Positions 26,477-35,927 of a stretch of 64,000 nucleotides of DNA are shown piece after piece. The notes beneath the pieces were generated by a model. It had not been told where the DNA came from. It saw nothing but the letters and a program-made list of their open reading frames with translations, and ran no database searches. The stretch's first letter is position 1; every line of letters starts with the position of its first letter. Origin of the DNA: JAJEDW01 sp963555775 (GTDB lineage: Bacteria > Acidobacteriota > Terriglobia > 20CM-2-55-15); assembly GCA_963555775.3 (NCBI GenBank), contig CAUVWY020000009.1, forward strand, positions 1,116,001 to 1,180,000, in the 5' to 3' direction. Position numbers and translations under genes: made by a program.

Positions 26477-27454
26477 TCAGTCGTTCGTCCCCGCGGCGGC
26501 CGCGTCGCGGACTCGTCCGCCACTTAGAATATTGGCAACCGACTGATTGCCTTCCTGGCAGGCGTATTCATAGATCTGGTAACCCGGGTCCCGTGTGAGC
26601 GGAATAGCGACCGTCCACGGGCGCGTATAGACGTTCGGATCTTCGATGGTGACCTCGAACAGAATGGTGTCCTCGGAGAGGCGCGTGAAACGTTCGACCA
26701 CATGAAGCGCTTCACTCTGGGGGATGCCCCGGATTCGCCCGGCGGCGCCATTGGTGGCAATCCAGCCCTTGCCGTTGAAGTTGGTGGTATCGATGACCAG
26801 CGTATTGCCCTCCCATCGGCCGCGCGAGTCGCCGTCCCACTGACGGACCTCGGCCGGCAGGTGCGGGCTATCGTCCACCGGGATGATTCTGGCCTTGTGA
26901 ATCATCTCGTAAAGAATCACGACATGGCCGGGGAGTTGCACGATCTTGTAGGCATTGTTGTATCCGGCCGGGAACATTCCACCGGGGACGCCTCGGGTAA
27001 TGCAACGGTCCCACGGGCTCATGTGCTCCCATGAATCCGCGATGCGCTCCAGGTCATCGGCCCTTCGTGCAATGGCTTCGGGTCTCAGCGGAACTCGGCC
27101 ATCGGGAGGATCGACCACCAGTGAGGTTTGCCGTGTCGACACCACGTCGGTTCCTGAATCGAACCAGAACCTGTTGTAGCTTCCCACGCTACCGGGCGGG
27201 GGAGGCTGGTCGACGTTGTTGTCGGCCGCGCGCGCTTCGATTTCGGCTATTTCCTCTTCGGTCAGGAAAGCCTTGTTTCCAAACTCGACCGGCCGTTCGA
27301 AGGGTGTAATTGTGGGGTTGGTCCAGACGCCCTGAAGGTCGGGCTGACCGTCCGCGTTGCGGGGCGGCGTCCAGGGTTCCTGGGCTGCGGTACTCGTGAT
27401 CGACACCGCAACGAGTACGATCGGCAAAAACAATAAAAGTAATCGATGGTTCAC
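26477..27454 (-). CDS. Exported 'DLQGVWT' family protein of unknown function
   Basis: 325 aa from GTG 27454, placed by the GGAGGTG ribosome site just upstream and a clean signal peptide (HRLLLLFLPIVLVAVSITS). The mature protein starts with WTPPRNADGQPDLQGVWT and has SWEHMSPWDRCITRG, GNTLVIDTTNFNG and a C-terminal YEYACQEGN. This architecture is common, often in many paralogues, in Acidobacteriota genomes, and its function is not established. A longer frame from 27529 exists but lacks support. Confidence 0.85.
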   Translation of the reverse strand: MNHRLLLLFLPIVLVAVSITSTAAQEPWTPPRNADGQPDLQGVWTNPTITPFERPVEFGNKAFLTEEEIAEIEARAADNNVDQPPPPGSVGSYNRFWFDSGTDVVSTRQTSLVVDPPDGRVPLRPEAIARRADDLERIADSWEHMSPWDRCITRGVPGGMFPAGYNNAYKIVQLPGHVVILYEMIHKARIIPVDDSPHLPAEVRQWDGDSRGRWEGNTLVIDTTNFNGKGWIATNGAAGRIRGIPQSEALHVVERFTRLSEDTILFEVTIEDPNVYTRPWTVAIPLTRDPGYQIYEYACQEGNQSVANILSGGRVRDAAAAGTND

Positions 27455-27599
27455 GGTGCACCTCCATTCAAACCGGGTGGAAAGTTGCCCGATAAAACCG
27501 ACGATAGGAGTCTTGTTTTTTGCTGTCAAGAGAAGTTGTCAAGCGAAGTTGTCGAGGCGCGGTCGGACCGGCCTGAATCCGGTTCGCGGTGTGAGTGGC

Positions 27600-27660
27600 G
27601 GTTGGCAGTCCCCGGCAGGTCCCCGGGTGCGACTCTGCCGGGTATTGCCACGGGCTGCTA
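27600..27660. repeat. Short GC-rich hairpin repeat ending CCACGGGCTGC
   Basis: Contains CCCGGCAGG ... CTGCCGGG self-complementary arms and ends ATTGCCACGGGCTGC. A similar tail (TTCGGCCACGGGCTGC) is in the gltD-lysC gap and resembles the end of element C. It sits just after the P1 peptidase stop and may act as a terminator. Confidence 0.35.
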
Positions 27661-28713
27661 ATTCCCGGGGTAGTCCCGGGCGGCGGGGAAGCCCGGGATG
27701 GATTCCGCCTCCCGGACCGCGCGCAGGATCGCGTCCGCAAGGACTTCGGCGGCAAGGGCGCCCACCGCTCCAAGGTTGGCCGGGGCATCGGAAGCGCCGG
27801 TCGCCAGTGCGAAGATCGTATCGCCGTCGCCGGGCGTATGTGCCGGATAGATCGTTCGCGCAAGCGCGTCCTGGGCCATCTGTGCCACCTTCGTCATTTC
27901 GGTCTTGGTGAAGCTGGCATTGGTGGCGACCAGGCCGATCGTGGTGTTCAGGGCGAGAGTGCCGCTGCTTTCGATCTCGATTTCCGCCATCTGGCGCGTA
28001 TCCACAAATCCGGCGCCGTCCGCGCTTCTCGCTCCCGCCACGATCTGTCCCGTCGATGGATCGACGACGTTGCCCACGCAGTTGACGGCCACGATAGCCC
28101 CGACGACCGTACCGTTCGCGGTCTCGAAGCTGGAGGTTCCGAGTCCACCTTTCATGGCGCGTCCGCTGCCCATCGTTTTTCCCACTGTCGCCCCCGCACC
28201 GGCGCCAACATTGCCTTCGTCGACCGCGCCATCGGTCGCCGCTACGCAGGCCGCATATCCCGCATCGGCGTCCGGCGTAATGGATGGGTCTCCAAGGGCG
28301 AGGTCATACAGAATGGCGGCCGGAACGATTGGGACGTTCGCCGCGTTGGTGGGGAACCCGACGTTGCGCTCGCGCAGGTAGCGCATGACTCCCGTTGCCG
28401 AGTCCAATCCGAACGCGCTTCCCCCGGACAAGACCACCCCGTGAACCTGTTGCACCAGATTGACCGGATCGAGCAGATCGGTTTCACGGGTTCCCGGCGC
28501 CGAACCGCGGACATCCACGCCCGCCGTGGCCCCGGCTTCGCTCAGGATGACCGTACATCCGGTGGGCCGTTCCGCATAGGTGAAGTGACCGACACGCAGC
28601 CCATCGACATCGGTGATGCTTCCGGCGCCGCCGGTCTGGCGTGGAGGCATGGCCAGCCATGCCCCGCCTCCCAGTAGGGTCCTGCCGAACGATCTGCGAT
28701 CCAGGCGATTCAT
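27658..28713 (-). CDS. P1 (S58/DmpA) family peptidase, exported
   Basis: 351 aa. Tat-like leader (LDRRSFGRTLLGGGAWLA). The family self-cleaves to form a heterodimer and removes N-terminal amino acids, including D- and beta-residues. GVVLSGGSAFGLDSATGV, GNVGAGAGATVGK and the cleavage-site region MKGGLGTSSFE (nucleophile Ser/Thr after Gly) are present. Its ATG overlaps the stop of the symporter gene (28710-28713), so peptide cleavage and uptake may be linked. Confidence 0.9.
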   Translation of the reverse strand: MNRLDRRSFGRTLLGGGAWLAMPPRQTGGAGSITDVDGLRVGHFTYAERPTGCTVILSEAGATAGVDVRGSAPGTRETDLLDPVNLVQQVHGVVLSGGSAFGLDSATGVMRYLRERNVGFPTNAANVPIVPAAILYDLALGDPSITPDADAGYAACVAATDGAVDEGNVGAGAGATVGKTMGSGRAMKGGLGTSSFETANGTVVGAIVAVNCVGNVVDPSTGQIVAGARSADGAGFVDTRQMAEIEIESSGTLALNTTIGLVATNASFTKTEMTKVAQMAQDALARTIYPAHTPGDGDTIFALATGASDAPANLGAVGALAAEVLADAILRAVREAESIPGFPAARDYPGN

Positions 28714-30128
28714 CGTGTATTACCGGCGCGTGTCCCGCCATCGGCAGTCCACATGCGCGCCACCATCAATATTAGCCCACAAAGGATGCCGATCGCATAT
28801 GGCGTCAGTATGCCGATGCCGGCCCCGTCTGTCGCCATGTGGACCGTGAGTGTCGCTCCCAGAGAAACCACGATGGTCCAGAGCGCCGTCGCCGCACCGG
28901 GAATCTTCGAGTACAGCCCCATCAGCGTGGGCACGAACAGCGCGACGGCCATCAGGCCATAGAAAATGGTCAACGCCGAGATGATGGATTCCACGACGAT
29001 TGCCAGAAGTACGGCGAAGATTCCGCCCAGAACCGCCGCCGCCCGGCTGATTGCCAGAAGCTGCCGCTCCCCGGCCCCGGGTTTGACGAATCTCTTGTAG
29101 AGATCGACGCTCAACGACGTGGACAGCATGAACAGGATTGCGTCGCAGGTGCTGAGTTCCGCCGACACAATCGCGGCCAGCGCCAACAAACCGACCGCCG
29201 TCGGCAACATTTCGAGCATCACCGTAGGCAGTGCCAGTTCCGGATTGGCGAGATCGGGAAAGTTGGCGTAGGCAATCATTCCGAACAATGTGGGAACGAA
29301 GGCAAAGACCAGCAGGCAGGCCGCGTTCAAGTTGATGCCGATGCGCACCGCGCGCTCTTCGCGCGCGCCATAGAGCTTCTGAATCAGGCCGGGCGAAACG
29401 ATGAACGAGGGTACGAGAATGACGATGTATCCAAGTATCCCCGGAAGTCCGATACCCGTAACGCTCTGGTAGGAATCCGGGCGCGACGCGGCCAGTGTCT
29501 CGCGGAGTCCCGCGATGCCCCCGCTTGCCGAAAGGGCCACGGCGAGCGCCACGACAAGACCAGTCACCATCACGGCAAGCTGCACCGCGTTCACGCGCGC
29601 CGCGGTCAACAGTCCGCCGGCCGAGAAATAGGCCATGACCACAATGCCGCCGGCCACCGCCCCCTGCCACTTCGGAAGGCCGATGGCGGTCTCGAGAATG
29701 GTGGCGATGGCAATCAACTGTCCCGCCAGTATCGCGAGCGTCCCCATCCACAGGAGCACTGCGATGACGCCTCGAACGCCGGCGCTGTACCGGAGTTCAA
29801 GAAAGTCTCCCATTGTGTTCAGGCTGAATTCCCTGGCGAGGCGCCAGATGCGCGGCCCCACCAGATTTGCCAGAATCAGCGAGCCGAGGCCGGCGGAGCC
29901 GACCCACCACCAGGCGGATAGTCCAACTTCGTAAGCGATACCGGCGGCGCCCACCGTGGATCCCGCCCCGATGTTGGCCGCCAGGAACGTCGTGAACAGG
30001 AGTCCCCAGGACAAATTTCGCCCCGCCACCAGAAAATCCGAGGCTTGGCGGACACGTCTTGAAATGAACAGGCCGAGCCCGATTAGTCCGGCCGAATAGA
30101 CGATAAGCAGGACCAGTGGGAGGGTCAT
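28710..30128 (-). CDS. Sodium:solute symporter (SSF family)
   Basis: 472 aa, about 13 hydrophobic segments evenly spread, beginning LPLVLLIVYSAGLIGLGLF. Typical SSF features include the early GAGSTVGAAGIAY (Na+-site region) and LFMLSTSLSVDLYKRF in the middle. It imports a small solute with Na+; sugar, amino acid or carboxylate cannot be told apart. First gene of a two-gene operon with the P1 peptidase, and divergent from murB across only 70 bp. Confidence 0.9.
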   Translation of the reverse strand: MTLPLVLLIVYSAGLIGLGLFISRRVRQASDFLVAGRNLSWGLLFTTFLAANIGAGSTVGAAGIAYEVGLSAWWWVGSAGLGSLILANLVGPRIWRLAREFSLNTMGDFLELRYSAGVRGVIAVLLWMGTLAILAGQLIAIATILETAIGLPKWQGAVAGGIVVMAYFSAGGLLTAARVNAVQLAVMVTGLVVALAVALSASGGIAGLRETLAASRPDSYQSVTGIGLPGILGYIVILVPSFIVSPGLIQKLYGAREERAVRIGINLNAACLLVFAFVPTLFGMIAYANFPDLANPELALPTVMLEMLPTAVGLLALAAIVSAELSTCDAILFMLSTSLSVDLYKRFVKPGAGERQLLAISRAAAVLGGIFAVLLAIVVESIISALTIFYGLMAVALFVPTLMGLYSKIPGAATALWTIVVSLGATLTVHMATDGAGIGILTPYAIGILCGLILMVARMWTADGGTRAGNTR

Positions 30129-30198
30129 TGCTGGGCGGGGGTCGAGGTTAGATGCATGGTCTGTTGGGGGCCGGACGGAATGCTACACTCGGGTTCCA

Positions 30199-31284
30199 GT
30201 GAGTCCGGTTCAGGAAAACATATGTCTTGCTCCGTTGACAACCCTTGGGATAGGGGGCCCGGCCCGCTATTTCGTGGAGGCGATTTCGGAAGACGATGTC
30301 CTCGGGGCGTTGGAATTCGCAAGCGTGGCCGAATTGCCGCTGGTTGTTCTGGGCGGTGGGAGCAACCTTCTGGTTTCCGACAGCGGTTTCGAGGGCCTTG
30401 TCCTGCGTGTTTCCATCGGCGGCGCTTCTTTTTCGGAAACCGACGACGGCACGACCGTTGTGGCAGGCGCTGGCGTGGATTGGGATACGATGGTCAGCCG
30501 CTGTGTGGCGCGCGGCCTTGGCGGTATTGAATGTTTGAGCGGTATTCCGGGCTGGGTCGGCGGCACTCCCGTTCAGAATGTGGGCGCCTACGGGCAGGAC
30601 GTATCCGATGCGATTTCGCACGTTCGCGCCTACGACCGGACCGCCGCCCGGATCGTGGACATGTCTCCGGACGAATGCGGGTTCAGCTACCGCACCAGCG
30701 TGTTCAATTCGACTGCGCGTGGGCGGTACATCATTCTTGGCGTGACCTACGTTCTGGACAAGCAGACGGCGCCGGCGATCGACTACCCCGATCTCGATCG
30801 CGTCTTCGCTGGCCGAAACACGCTTCCGACCGTCGCCGAAGTCCGCGGCGCGGTTCTGGACATCCGCCGTTCGAAAGCGATGCTGCTGGTCGACGGCGAT
30901 CCGGATTGCCGGAGCGCCGGTTCCTTTTTCAAGAACCCGGTCGTTGACGCCGCCGATGCCGAGCGCGCCGATGCAGCGGCCGGCCAGAAAGTGCCGCGCT
31001 TCCCCGCCCGTGCGGACCGGGTGAAGTTGCCCGCGGCGTGGCTGATCGAACGCGCGGGATTCCCCAGGGGGACCACCCGGGGTAACGTGGGTCTGTCGAA
31101 CAAACACGCCCTGGCGTTGATCAACCGAGGGGGTGCCTCCGCGCGCGACGTCTTGAGTCTTGCGTGGGAGATCCGGAGTGGGGTCGAGGCCCGCTTCGGC
31201 ATCAGTTTGCGGCCTGAACCGGTGTTTGTGGGGTTTGACGACGGCGTTGCGGCCCGCTTCGGCGCAGTGCCGGCATCGGGTTAG
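30199..31284 (+). CDS. murB: UDP-N-acetylenolpyruvoylglucosamine reductase
   Basis: 361 aa from GTG 30199. MurB reduces enolpyruvyl-UDP-GlcNAc to UDP-MurNAc in peptidoglycan synthesis, using FAD and NADPH. TTLGIGGPARYFVE, the FAD-binding VLGGGSNLLVSDSGF and GSFFKNPVV (catalytic Ser) are present, with a long type I-like insertion containing FSYRTSVF and a C-terminal PEPVFVGF (catalytic Glu). It stands alone rather than in the dcw cluster. The GTG start and lack of a clear Shine-Dalgarno suggest modest translation. Confidence 0.95.
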   Translation: MSPVQENICLAPLTTLGIGGPARYFVEAISEDDVLGALEFASVAELPLVVLGGGSNLLVSDSGFEGLVLRVSIGGASFSETDDGTTVVAGAGVDWDTMVSRCVARGLGGIECLSGIPGWVGGTPVQNVGAYGQDVSDAISHVRAYDRTAARIVDMSPDECGFSYRTSVFNSTARGRYIILGVTYVLDKQTAPAIDYPDLDRVFAGRNTLPTVAEVRGAVLDIRRSKAMLLVDGDPDCRSAGSFFKNPVVDAADAERADAAAGQKVPRFPARADRVKLPAAWLIERAGFPRGTTRGNVGLSNKHALALINRGGASARDVLSLAWEIRSGVEARFGISLRPEPVFVGFDDGVAARFGAVPASG

Positions 31285-31547
31285 CCGCGCCGGTATCCGG
31301 CATCCCGGCACGTTCGCCTTCGCCAACGACTAATACCTGAATGACGCGCTGAAGTCCCAGACCTATCCGTCGGACCGGACCCTGAGGTTGGCCCGCCTTT
31401 CTCAGTGCGCCGTGACAGGGCACCGATCTTCGAGGGGGACTCTGGAGCCGGATCTGATTTCTGGGGACGGTCACACTCATGTCGGGTATTGACCGTCACC
31501 AAACCAAGGCATATGCTTTGGCATAGGCTAAGAATGAGGATATCAAA
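31285..31547. other. Intergenic stretch with repeat debris
   Basis: No gene is seen. It contains GGCCCGCCTTTCTCA (about 31390-31405), identical to the left edge of repeat copy B, and ATTTCTGGGGACGGTCACACT-like sequence (about 31458) of the sort often found at REP or IS200-type ends. Neither can be assigned firmly. Confidence 0.3.
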
Positions 31548-31790
31548 ATGACTGGACACGAACGTCATGTCCGCTTATTTCGTAATGGCCGTAACCAGGC
31601 GTTGCGGATCCCCCGAGAATTCGAGCTTGAAGGGGATGAGGCGATCCTGAGAAAAGAAAGTAACCGCCTGATCGTGGAACCGATTCGCAAAGGGCGGCTA
31701 CTTGCCCTGCTCAGCACGCTCGAACCTCTAGACGAGCCGTTTCCGGATGTGGACGAAGATCTGGCACCGCTGGACGATGTAGAGATCTGA
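31548..31790 (+). CDS. vapB: VapB-type antitoxin (SpoVT/AbrB)
   Basis: 80 aa. The N-terminal swapped-hairpin region (RLFRNGRNQALRIPREFEL) is the AbrB/VapB DNA-binding fold, followed by an acidic C-terminus (PFPDVDEDLAPLDDVEI) that would bind the toxin. It is 2 bp upstream of the PIN toxin gene. It should repress its own promoter together with VapC. A palindromic TATGCTTTGGCATA lies upstream at about 31512-31525, a likely operator. Confidence 0.9.
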   Translation: MTGHERHVRLFRNGRNQALRIPREFELEGDEAILRKESNRLIVEPIRKGRLLALLSTLEPLDEPFPDVDEDLAPLDDVEI

Positions 31791-31792
31791 AC

Positions 31793-32200
31793 GTGCCGCC
31801 CCGCTATCTGTTAGACACCAACATTCTGTCGGATCTGATCCTTAATCCACACGGAGCGGTGGCCGAACGTATTTCCTCGGCAGGTGAGAGCACGGTCTGT
31901 ACCAGTATCGTCGTCGCGGCGGAGCTTCGCTTCGGTGCCGAGAAGTCAGGATCATCGAAACTCGCCGATCGGATTGACCTGATTCTCTCAGCCTTGGATA
32001 TCTTGCCGCTTGAGGCACCCGCCGACCGTCACTACGGAGAGGTCCGCCAGCAGTTGGCGAGCCAGGGGACACCCATGGGCCCCAATGACCTGTTGGTAGC
32101 AGCGCAAGCTCTCGCACTGGACCTCACGATCGTGACGGCGAATGTAAAGGAATTTTCCCGCGTGCCTGGTCTGGGGGTCGAGAACTGGCTTGCGGAATGA
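31793..32200 (+). CDS. vapC: VapC PIN-domain toxin
   Basis: 135 aa from GTG 31793. A Mg2+-dependent RNase that usually cleaves tRNA or rRNA sites. The acidic site is complete: Asp8 (LLDTN), Glu44 (AAELRFG), Asp99 (PNDLLVAA), and TANVKEF near 115-121. It closely follows vapB, forming an intact type II toxin-antitoxin pair between murB and a decayed IS21 fragment. Confidence 0.93.
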   Translation: MPPRYLLDTNILSDLILNPHGAVAERISSAGESTVCTSIVVAAELRFGAEKSGSSKLADRIDLILSALDILPLEAPADRHYGEVRQQLASQGTPMGPNDLLVAAQALALDLTIVTANVKEFSRVPGLGVENWLAE

Positions 32201-32299
32201 GTGTTCTTTGTGGCGACGGATATTCTGTTCCTCAGTGGTCACTTCAATTATGGCCAATGATGGTCACCGCAAATCCCGCCAATGGGATGGTCCGGGACG

Positions 32300-32462
32300 G
32301 TTGTCGTTTTATCCTTACATGGAGCGCGCTGGGCAAGCCCGATTTGGATCGCCAGTTCCGCGGTCCCTATTTGAGGATGTGGCCGTGATGGAGCAATCGG
32401 TCCAGCATCGCGGTTTCGGCGGCACCGGTCCCTTTCGGTCGCGACCCTTCGTTCATCGACTC
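32300..32462 (-). pseudogene. Probable IS21 IstB-type ATPase C-terminal remnant
   Basis: The minus frame reads GTGAAETAMLDRLLHHGHIL and then a stop; ..LLDRLLHHxHxL.. is the C-terminal signature of IstB helper ATPases. Only the tail is left. The rest of 32201-32561 shows no gene. Confidence 0.45.
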
Positions 32463-32561
32463 TGTCCCGGCGCTCGGGCGGGTTCCCTTAATGGCTCTGG
32501 AAAAACCCCTCGGCGGCGGATATCATGTTTTCTCCGAATATACTCCGGAGGTTCTGGTTCA

Positions 32562-33737
32562 ATGAAATGCCATTCGAGAGTCGCGCTGTCGACGACGCTG
32601 ACGGCGGCCTTTGTCCTCATCGCTTTTGCCGCTGTTGCGCCGGCTGGGCCCCAGCGGGGAGGACCGCCGCCGGCCATCGATCTGGAGAGCATCTCGTTGC
32701 CTCCAGGCTTCGAGATCGACATCTTTGCCGAGGGCATGCCCGCGGCGCGCCAGATGGCGCTCGCCGATGACGGGACCGTATTCGTGGGTTCATTCGGTTT
32801 CGGCGCCGACGCAACCGAGGTGTATGCCGCTCGGGATACGGACAACGATGGCCGGGCGGACCAGGTGCAGACGGTCCTGAGCGGGTTGACACTGCCCAAC
32901 GGTGTCGCATTCCGGGACGGGACGTTGTTCGTGGGCGAACAAAACAGGATCGTGCGGTACGACGACATACTCGCCAATCTGGACAATCCACCGGATCCGG
33001 TCGTCGTGGCCGAACTTCCCGTCGAAGGCTTCAATCACAGTTGGAAGTACCTCGATATCGGGCCCGACGGCATGATCTACACCGCTCTGGGATATCCCGA
33101 GAACATTGGTGCGGAACGAGATCCCTGGGGTACGATCGTCCGCGTCGACCCCGAGAATCCCGGAGATTTCGAGATCTACGCCCGCGGCGTTCGCAACTCG
33201 GTGGGCATGGACTTCGATCCGACCGACGAGACGTTGTGGTTCACCGACAACGGGCGCGACGAACTGGGGGACAACCTGCCCAGCGACGAGTTGAATCATG
33301 CGACCGGGGCGGGCCAGCACTTCGGGTTCCCGCATTGCCATCAGGGCGAGGTTCTCGACCCGGTGGAGGGTGAGGGCGACGATTGCGCCGACTACGAGCC
33401 GCCGGTCGCCAAGATGGGGCCTCACGTGGCCGCCATCGGGATGACGTTCTACACGGGCGACATGTTTCCGGAAATCTACCGGAACTCCATTTTCGTCGCC
33501 GAGCACGGCTCGTGGAACCGTCCGACCGCTCCACTTGGATACCGGGTGGCCGTCGTGCACGTTCAGGACGGCTACAGCTCGGGGCAGGAAGTCTTCGCCG
33601 ACGGCTTCTACAGCGGAGATCAGGTCGCGGGACGACCGTCCGACATCATTGAGTTGCCGGACGGCTCGATCCTGGTATCCGACGATCTGCAGGGCGTGAT
33701 CTACAGGATCACGTACACGGCTTCGGACTCGGAATAG
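32562..33737 (+). CDS. Exported PQQ-dependent sugar dehydrogenase-like protein
   Basis: 391 aa from ATG 32562; the open frame extends further upstream but residues 1-27 here form the signal peptide (TTLTAAFVLIAFAAVAPAG) and CGGAG lies upstream. A six-bladed propeller of the soluble glucose/sorbosone dehydrogenase type: FNHSWKYLDIGPDG, RGVRNSVGMDFDP, LWFTDNGRDELGDNLP and EHGSWNR match the PQQ/Ca site regions. It oxidises an aldose or sorbosone in the periplasm. No PQQ biosynthesis gene is in the window. Confidence 0.88.
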   Translation: MKCHSRVALSTTLTAAFVLIAFAAVAPAGPQRGGPPPAIDLESISLPPGFEIDIFAEGMPAARQMALADDGTVFVGSFGFGADATEVYAARDTDNDGRADQVQTVLSGLTLPNGVAFRDGTLFVGEQNRIVRYDDILANLDNPPDPVVVAELPVEGFNHSWKYLDIGPDGMIYTALGYPENIGAERDPWGTIVRVDPENPGDFEIYARGVRNSVGMDFDPTDETLWFTDNGRDELGDNLPSDELNHATGAGQHFGFPHCHQGEVLDPVEGEGDDCADYEPPVAKMGPHVAAIGMTFYTGDMFPEIYRNSIFVAEHGSWNRPTAPLGYRVAVVHVQDGYSSGQEVFADGFYSGDQVAGRPSDIIELPDGSILVSDDLQGVIYRITYTASDSE

Positions 33738-33813
33738 CCGGCTTCGGCCCGCGCCGGGAAAGGGTGGTCATCCGCTTTCGATCCGGGCGGGGCGACGGCG
33801 TGACGGGAGGGAA

Positions 33814-34530
33814 GTGTCCGAGTTCGAGATCGTCGCCGTCATCGTGGTGATGGCGATCGGTTCGCTGGTTCAGGCATCCGTGGGATTCGGCTTGTCTCTC
33901 GTTTCCGCCCCGTTGCTTGTTCTGATCGACCCGCTACTGGTTCCCGGGCCACTCCTGGCCGCTGCACTGGTTCTGACGATCATGGTGTCCTACCGCGACC
34001 GGCAGGGCATCGAAACCGCCGGCGCCGGCTCCCTCATGGCCGGCCGGGTTGTCGGGACGGTTCCCGGAGTCCTCTTGATCGCATCGTTGCCTCTCGACCG
34101 GACGCGGCTCGTCCTGGGTCTGCTGATTCTGGCTGCGGTCGGCATGAGCCTGGTCGGGTTCCAGATACGCCGTAGAGTGTCCACCCTTTTCGGAATCGGC
34201 GTCGTTGCCGGCTTCATGAGTGCGACCGCCGCGGTCGGCGGCCCGCCGATGGCCCTGGCCTACCAGCACGTCGAAGGGCAGCGCTTACGCGGAACGCTTT
34301 CGTTCGTCCTGACGTTCGGCACGATCATCTCGCTGATCGGTCTGTTCCTGGGCGGCCGTTTCGGACTCGTCGAACTGCAGATGGCTTTGACCTTGCTCCC
34401 CGGAGCCTTGGTGGGATACTTCCTGTCTCCTAAGACCGCCGCCTGGCTGGACCGGGGATACACGCGGACGGCCGTGCTGGTGTTGGCCGCCGCCGCGGCG
34501 CTGGCCGTCGTCGTCACGGCGTTGGTGTAG
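33814..34530 (+). CDS. TauE/SafE family membrane exporter
   Basis: 238 aa from GTG 33814 behind GGGAGGG. Seven to eight TM segments in two repeats; the conserved glycine-rich QASVGFGLSLVSAPLLV at the N-terminus and the second repeat GFMSATAAVGGPPMALAY are hallmarks of the family, which exports sulfite, sulfonates or related anions. Substrate unknown. A sulfatase gene is 12 kb away, too far for an operon link. Confidence 0.88.
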   Translation: MSEFEIVAVIVVMAIGSLVQASVGFGLSLVSAPLLVLIDPLLVPGPLLAAALVLTIMVSYRDRQGIETAGAGSLMAGRVVGTVPGVLLIASLPLDRTRLVLGLLILAAVGMSLVGFQIRRRVSTLFGIGVVAGFMSATAAVGGPPMALAYQHVEGQRLRGTLSFVLTFGTIISLIGLFLGGRFGLVELQMALTLLPGALVGYFLSPKTAAWLDRGYTRTAVLVLAAAAALAVVVTALV

Positions 34531-34569
34531 GCTTGATGCCGAAGGCTGTTTCCTAGAAAGGAGTGCGCC

Positions 34570-34893
34570 ATGGGGTTGTCCGAGAAAGACTGCGTTCCCT
34601 GCCGTGGGGGCGTGCCGCCGCTGAGGGTGGCGGAAATCGAACCGCTCGCCCGTGAAATCGCCGATTGGTCCGTGGTGGACGGCCATCACATTGAACGGGA
34701 GTTCCGGTTTCCGGATTTCAAGGAAGCCCTGGCATTCGTCAACCGCGTCGGCGCGCTCGCCGAAGAACAAGGCCATCATCCGGATTGTTGCCTGGCTTGG
34801 GGAAGGGTGGGTGTCTCGATCTGGACCCACAAGATCGACGGACTCACCGAGAACGACTTCGTGCTCGCCGCCAAAATCGACGAACTCCAATGA
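34570..34893 (+). CDS. 4a-hydroxytetrahydrobiopterin dehydratase
   Basis: 107 aa (PCD/PhhB family). It dehydrates pterin-4a-carbinolamine to regenerate the tetrahydropterin cofactor of aromatic hydroxylases; in bacteria it also has moonlighting roles. The catalytic region EEQGHHPDCCLAWGRVGV has the [E]xx(G)HHP motif, followed by IWTHKIDGLTENDFVLAAK. AAAGGAG precedes the ATG. Its stop overlaps the next ATG (34890-34893). No phenylalanine hydroxylase is visible. Confidence 0.92.
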   Translation: MGLSEKDCVPCRGGVPPLRVAEIEPLAREIADWSVVDGHHIEREFRFPDFKEALAFVNRVGALAEEQGHHPDCCLAWGRVGVSIWTHKIDGLTENDFVLAAKIDELQ

Positions 34894-35921
34894 AGGGACG
34901 GGGCGCCGCCCGAAATCCGAAAAACCGCTTCGAACGCCTGTCCTTTGAGCTCGAGGCGCCACAAGCCGAGGGCCGCCATCGGGCGACAGAATTCTTGGCG
35001 GATCGCACCCGATCGATCATTTCAACCAACGAGAGTCCCGACGTGGGGTTCGCGGCCAGTGTGAATCCCTATCGCGGTTGCGAACACGGTTGCCCCTACT
35101 GTTTCGCCCGCCCGACTCACGAATATCTCGGTTTTTCGGCCGGACTCGACTTTGAGTCACGGATTCTCGTCAAGGAAGACGCGCCCCGGTTGCTCGCCGA
35201 AGCGCTCAATCGACGCTCCTGGACACCGCAACCGCTGGCCCTGAGCGGAGTGACGGACCCGTACCAGCCCATTGAGACCCGGCTTCGACTGACGCGGCGA
35301 TGCATCGAAGTCCTGGCGGAGTTCCGGAATCCCGTCGCCGTGATCACCAAGAACGATCTCGTCCTGCGCGATGAGGATCTGCTTGGGCGGATGGCCGACT
35401 GGCAGGGGGCGGTGGTGCATTTGTCGATCACGACGCTCGATCCGGCACTGGCGAACATCATGGAGCCGAGGGCTTCGACGCCGGCCAAGAGGCTGCGGGC
35501 GATCCGCGAACTGTCTGCCGGGGGTGTGCCGACCGGTGTCCTGGCCGCGCCGGTCATTCCCGGCCTGACCGATCACGAACTGCCTTCCATTCTTCAGGCC
35601 GCGGCGGAAGCCGGTGCTCGGTTTGCCGGCTACGTCCCGTTGCGGCTGCCGTTCGGAGTCTCCGGCCTGTTCGAGGATTGGCTCGCCGAGCATTATCCCG
35701 ATCGAAAGGACAAGGTTCTCCACCGGATCGAATCCATTCGAGGAGGCCGCCGCAACGACCCCGACTACGGAACGCGTATGCGCGGACAAGGGGCCTTCGC
35801 CGACCAGATTGCCGAGCTCTTCCGGATCGGGTGCCGACGCTTCGGCCTCAACCAGTCCGGTCCTCGTCTTTCGGTGTCCGAGTTTCGTCGCGTTTCCCCG
35901 AATCAGCCCCGGCTCTTCTGA
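34890..35921 (+). CDS. PA0069-type radical SAM protein (SplB-like)
   Basis: 343 aa from ATG 34890, which overlaps the pterin dehydratase stop. The radical SAM cluster is C64-EHG-C68-PY-C71 in NPYRGCEHGCPYCFARPTHEY. The region SGVTDPYQPIETRLRLTRR and ITKNDLVLRDEDLL match the family related to spore photoproduct lyase but lacking its repair role. Function is not established. The two genes form a small operon. Confidence 0.9.
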   Translation: MKGRGAARNPKNRFERLSFELEAPQAEGRHRATEFLADRTRSIISTNESPDVGFAASVNPYRGCEHGCPYCFARPTHEYLGFSAGLDFESRILVKEDAPRLLAEALNRRSWTPQPLALSGVTDPYQPIETRLRLTRRCIEVLAEFRNPVAVITKNDLVLRDEDLLGRMADWQGAVVHLSITTLDPALANIMEPRASTPAKRLRAIRELSAGGVPTGVLAAPVIPGLTDHELPSILQAAAEAGARFAGYVPLRLPFGVSGLFEDWLAEHYPDRKDKVLHRIESIRGGRRNDPDYGTRMRGQGAFADQIAELFRIGCRRFGLNQSGPRLSVSEFRRVSPNQPRLF

Positions 35922-35927
35922 ACGCCG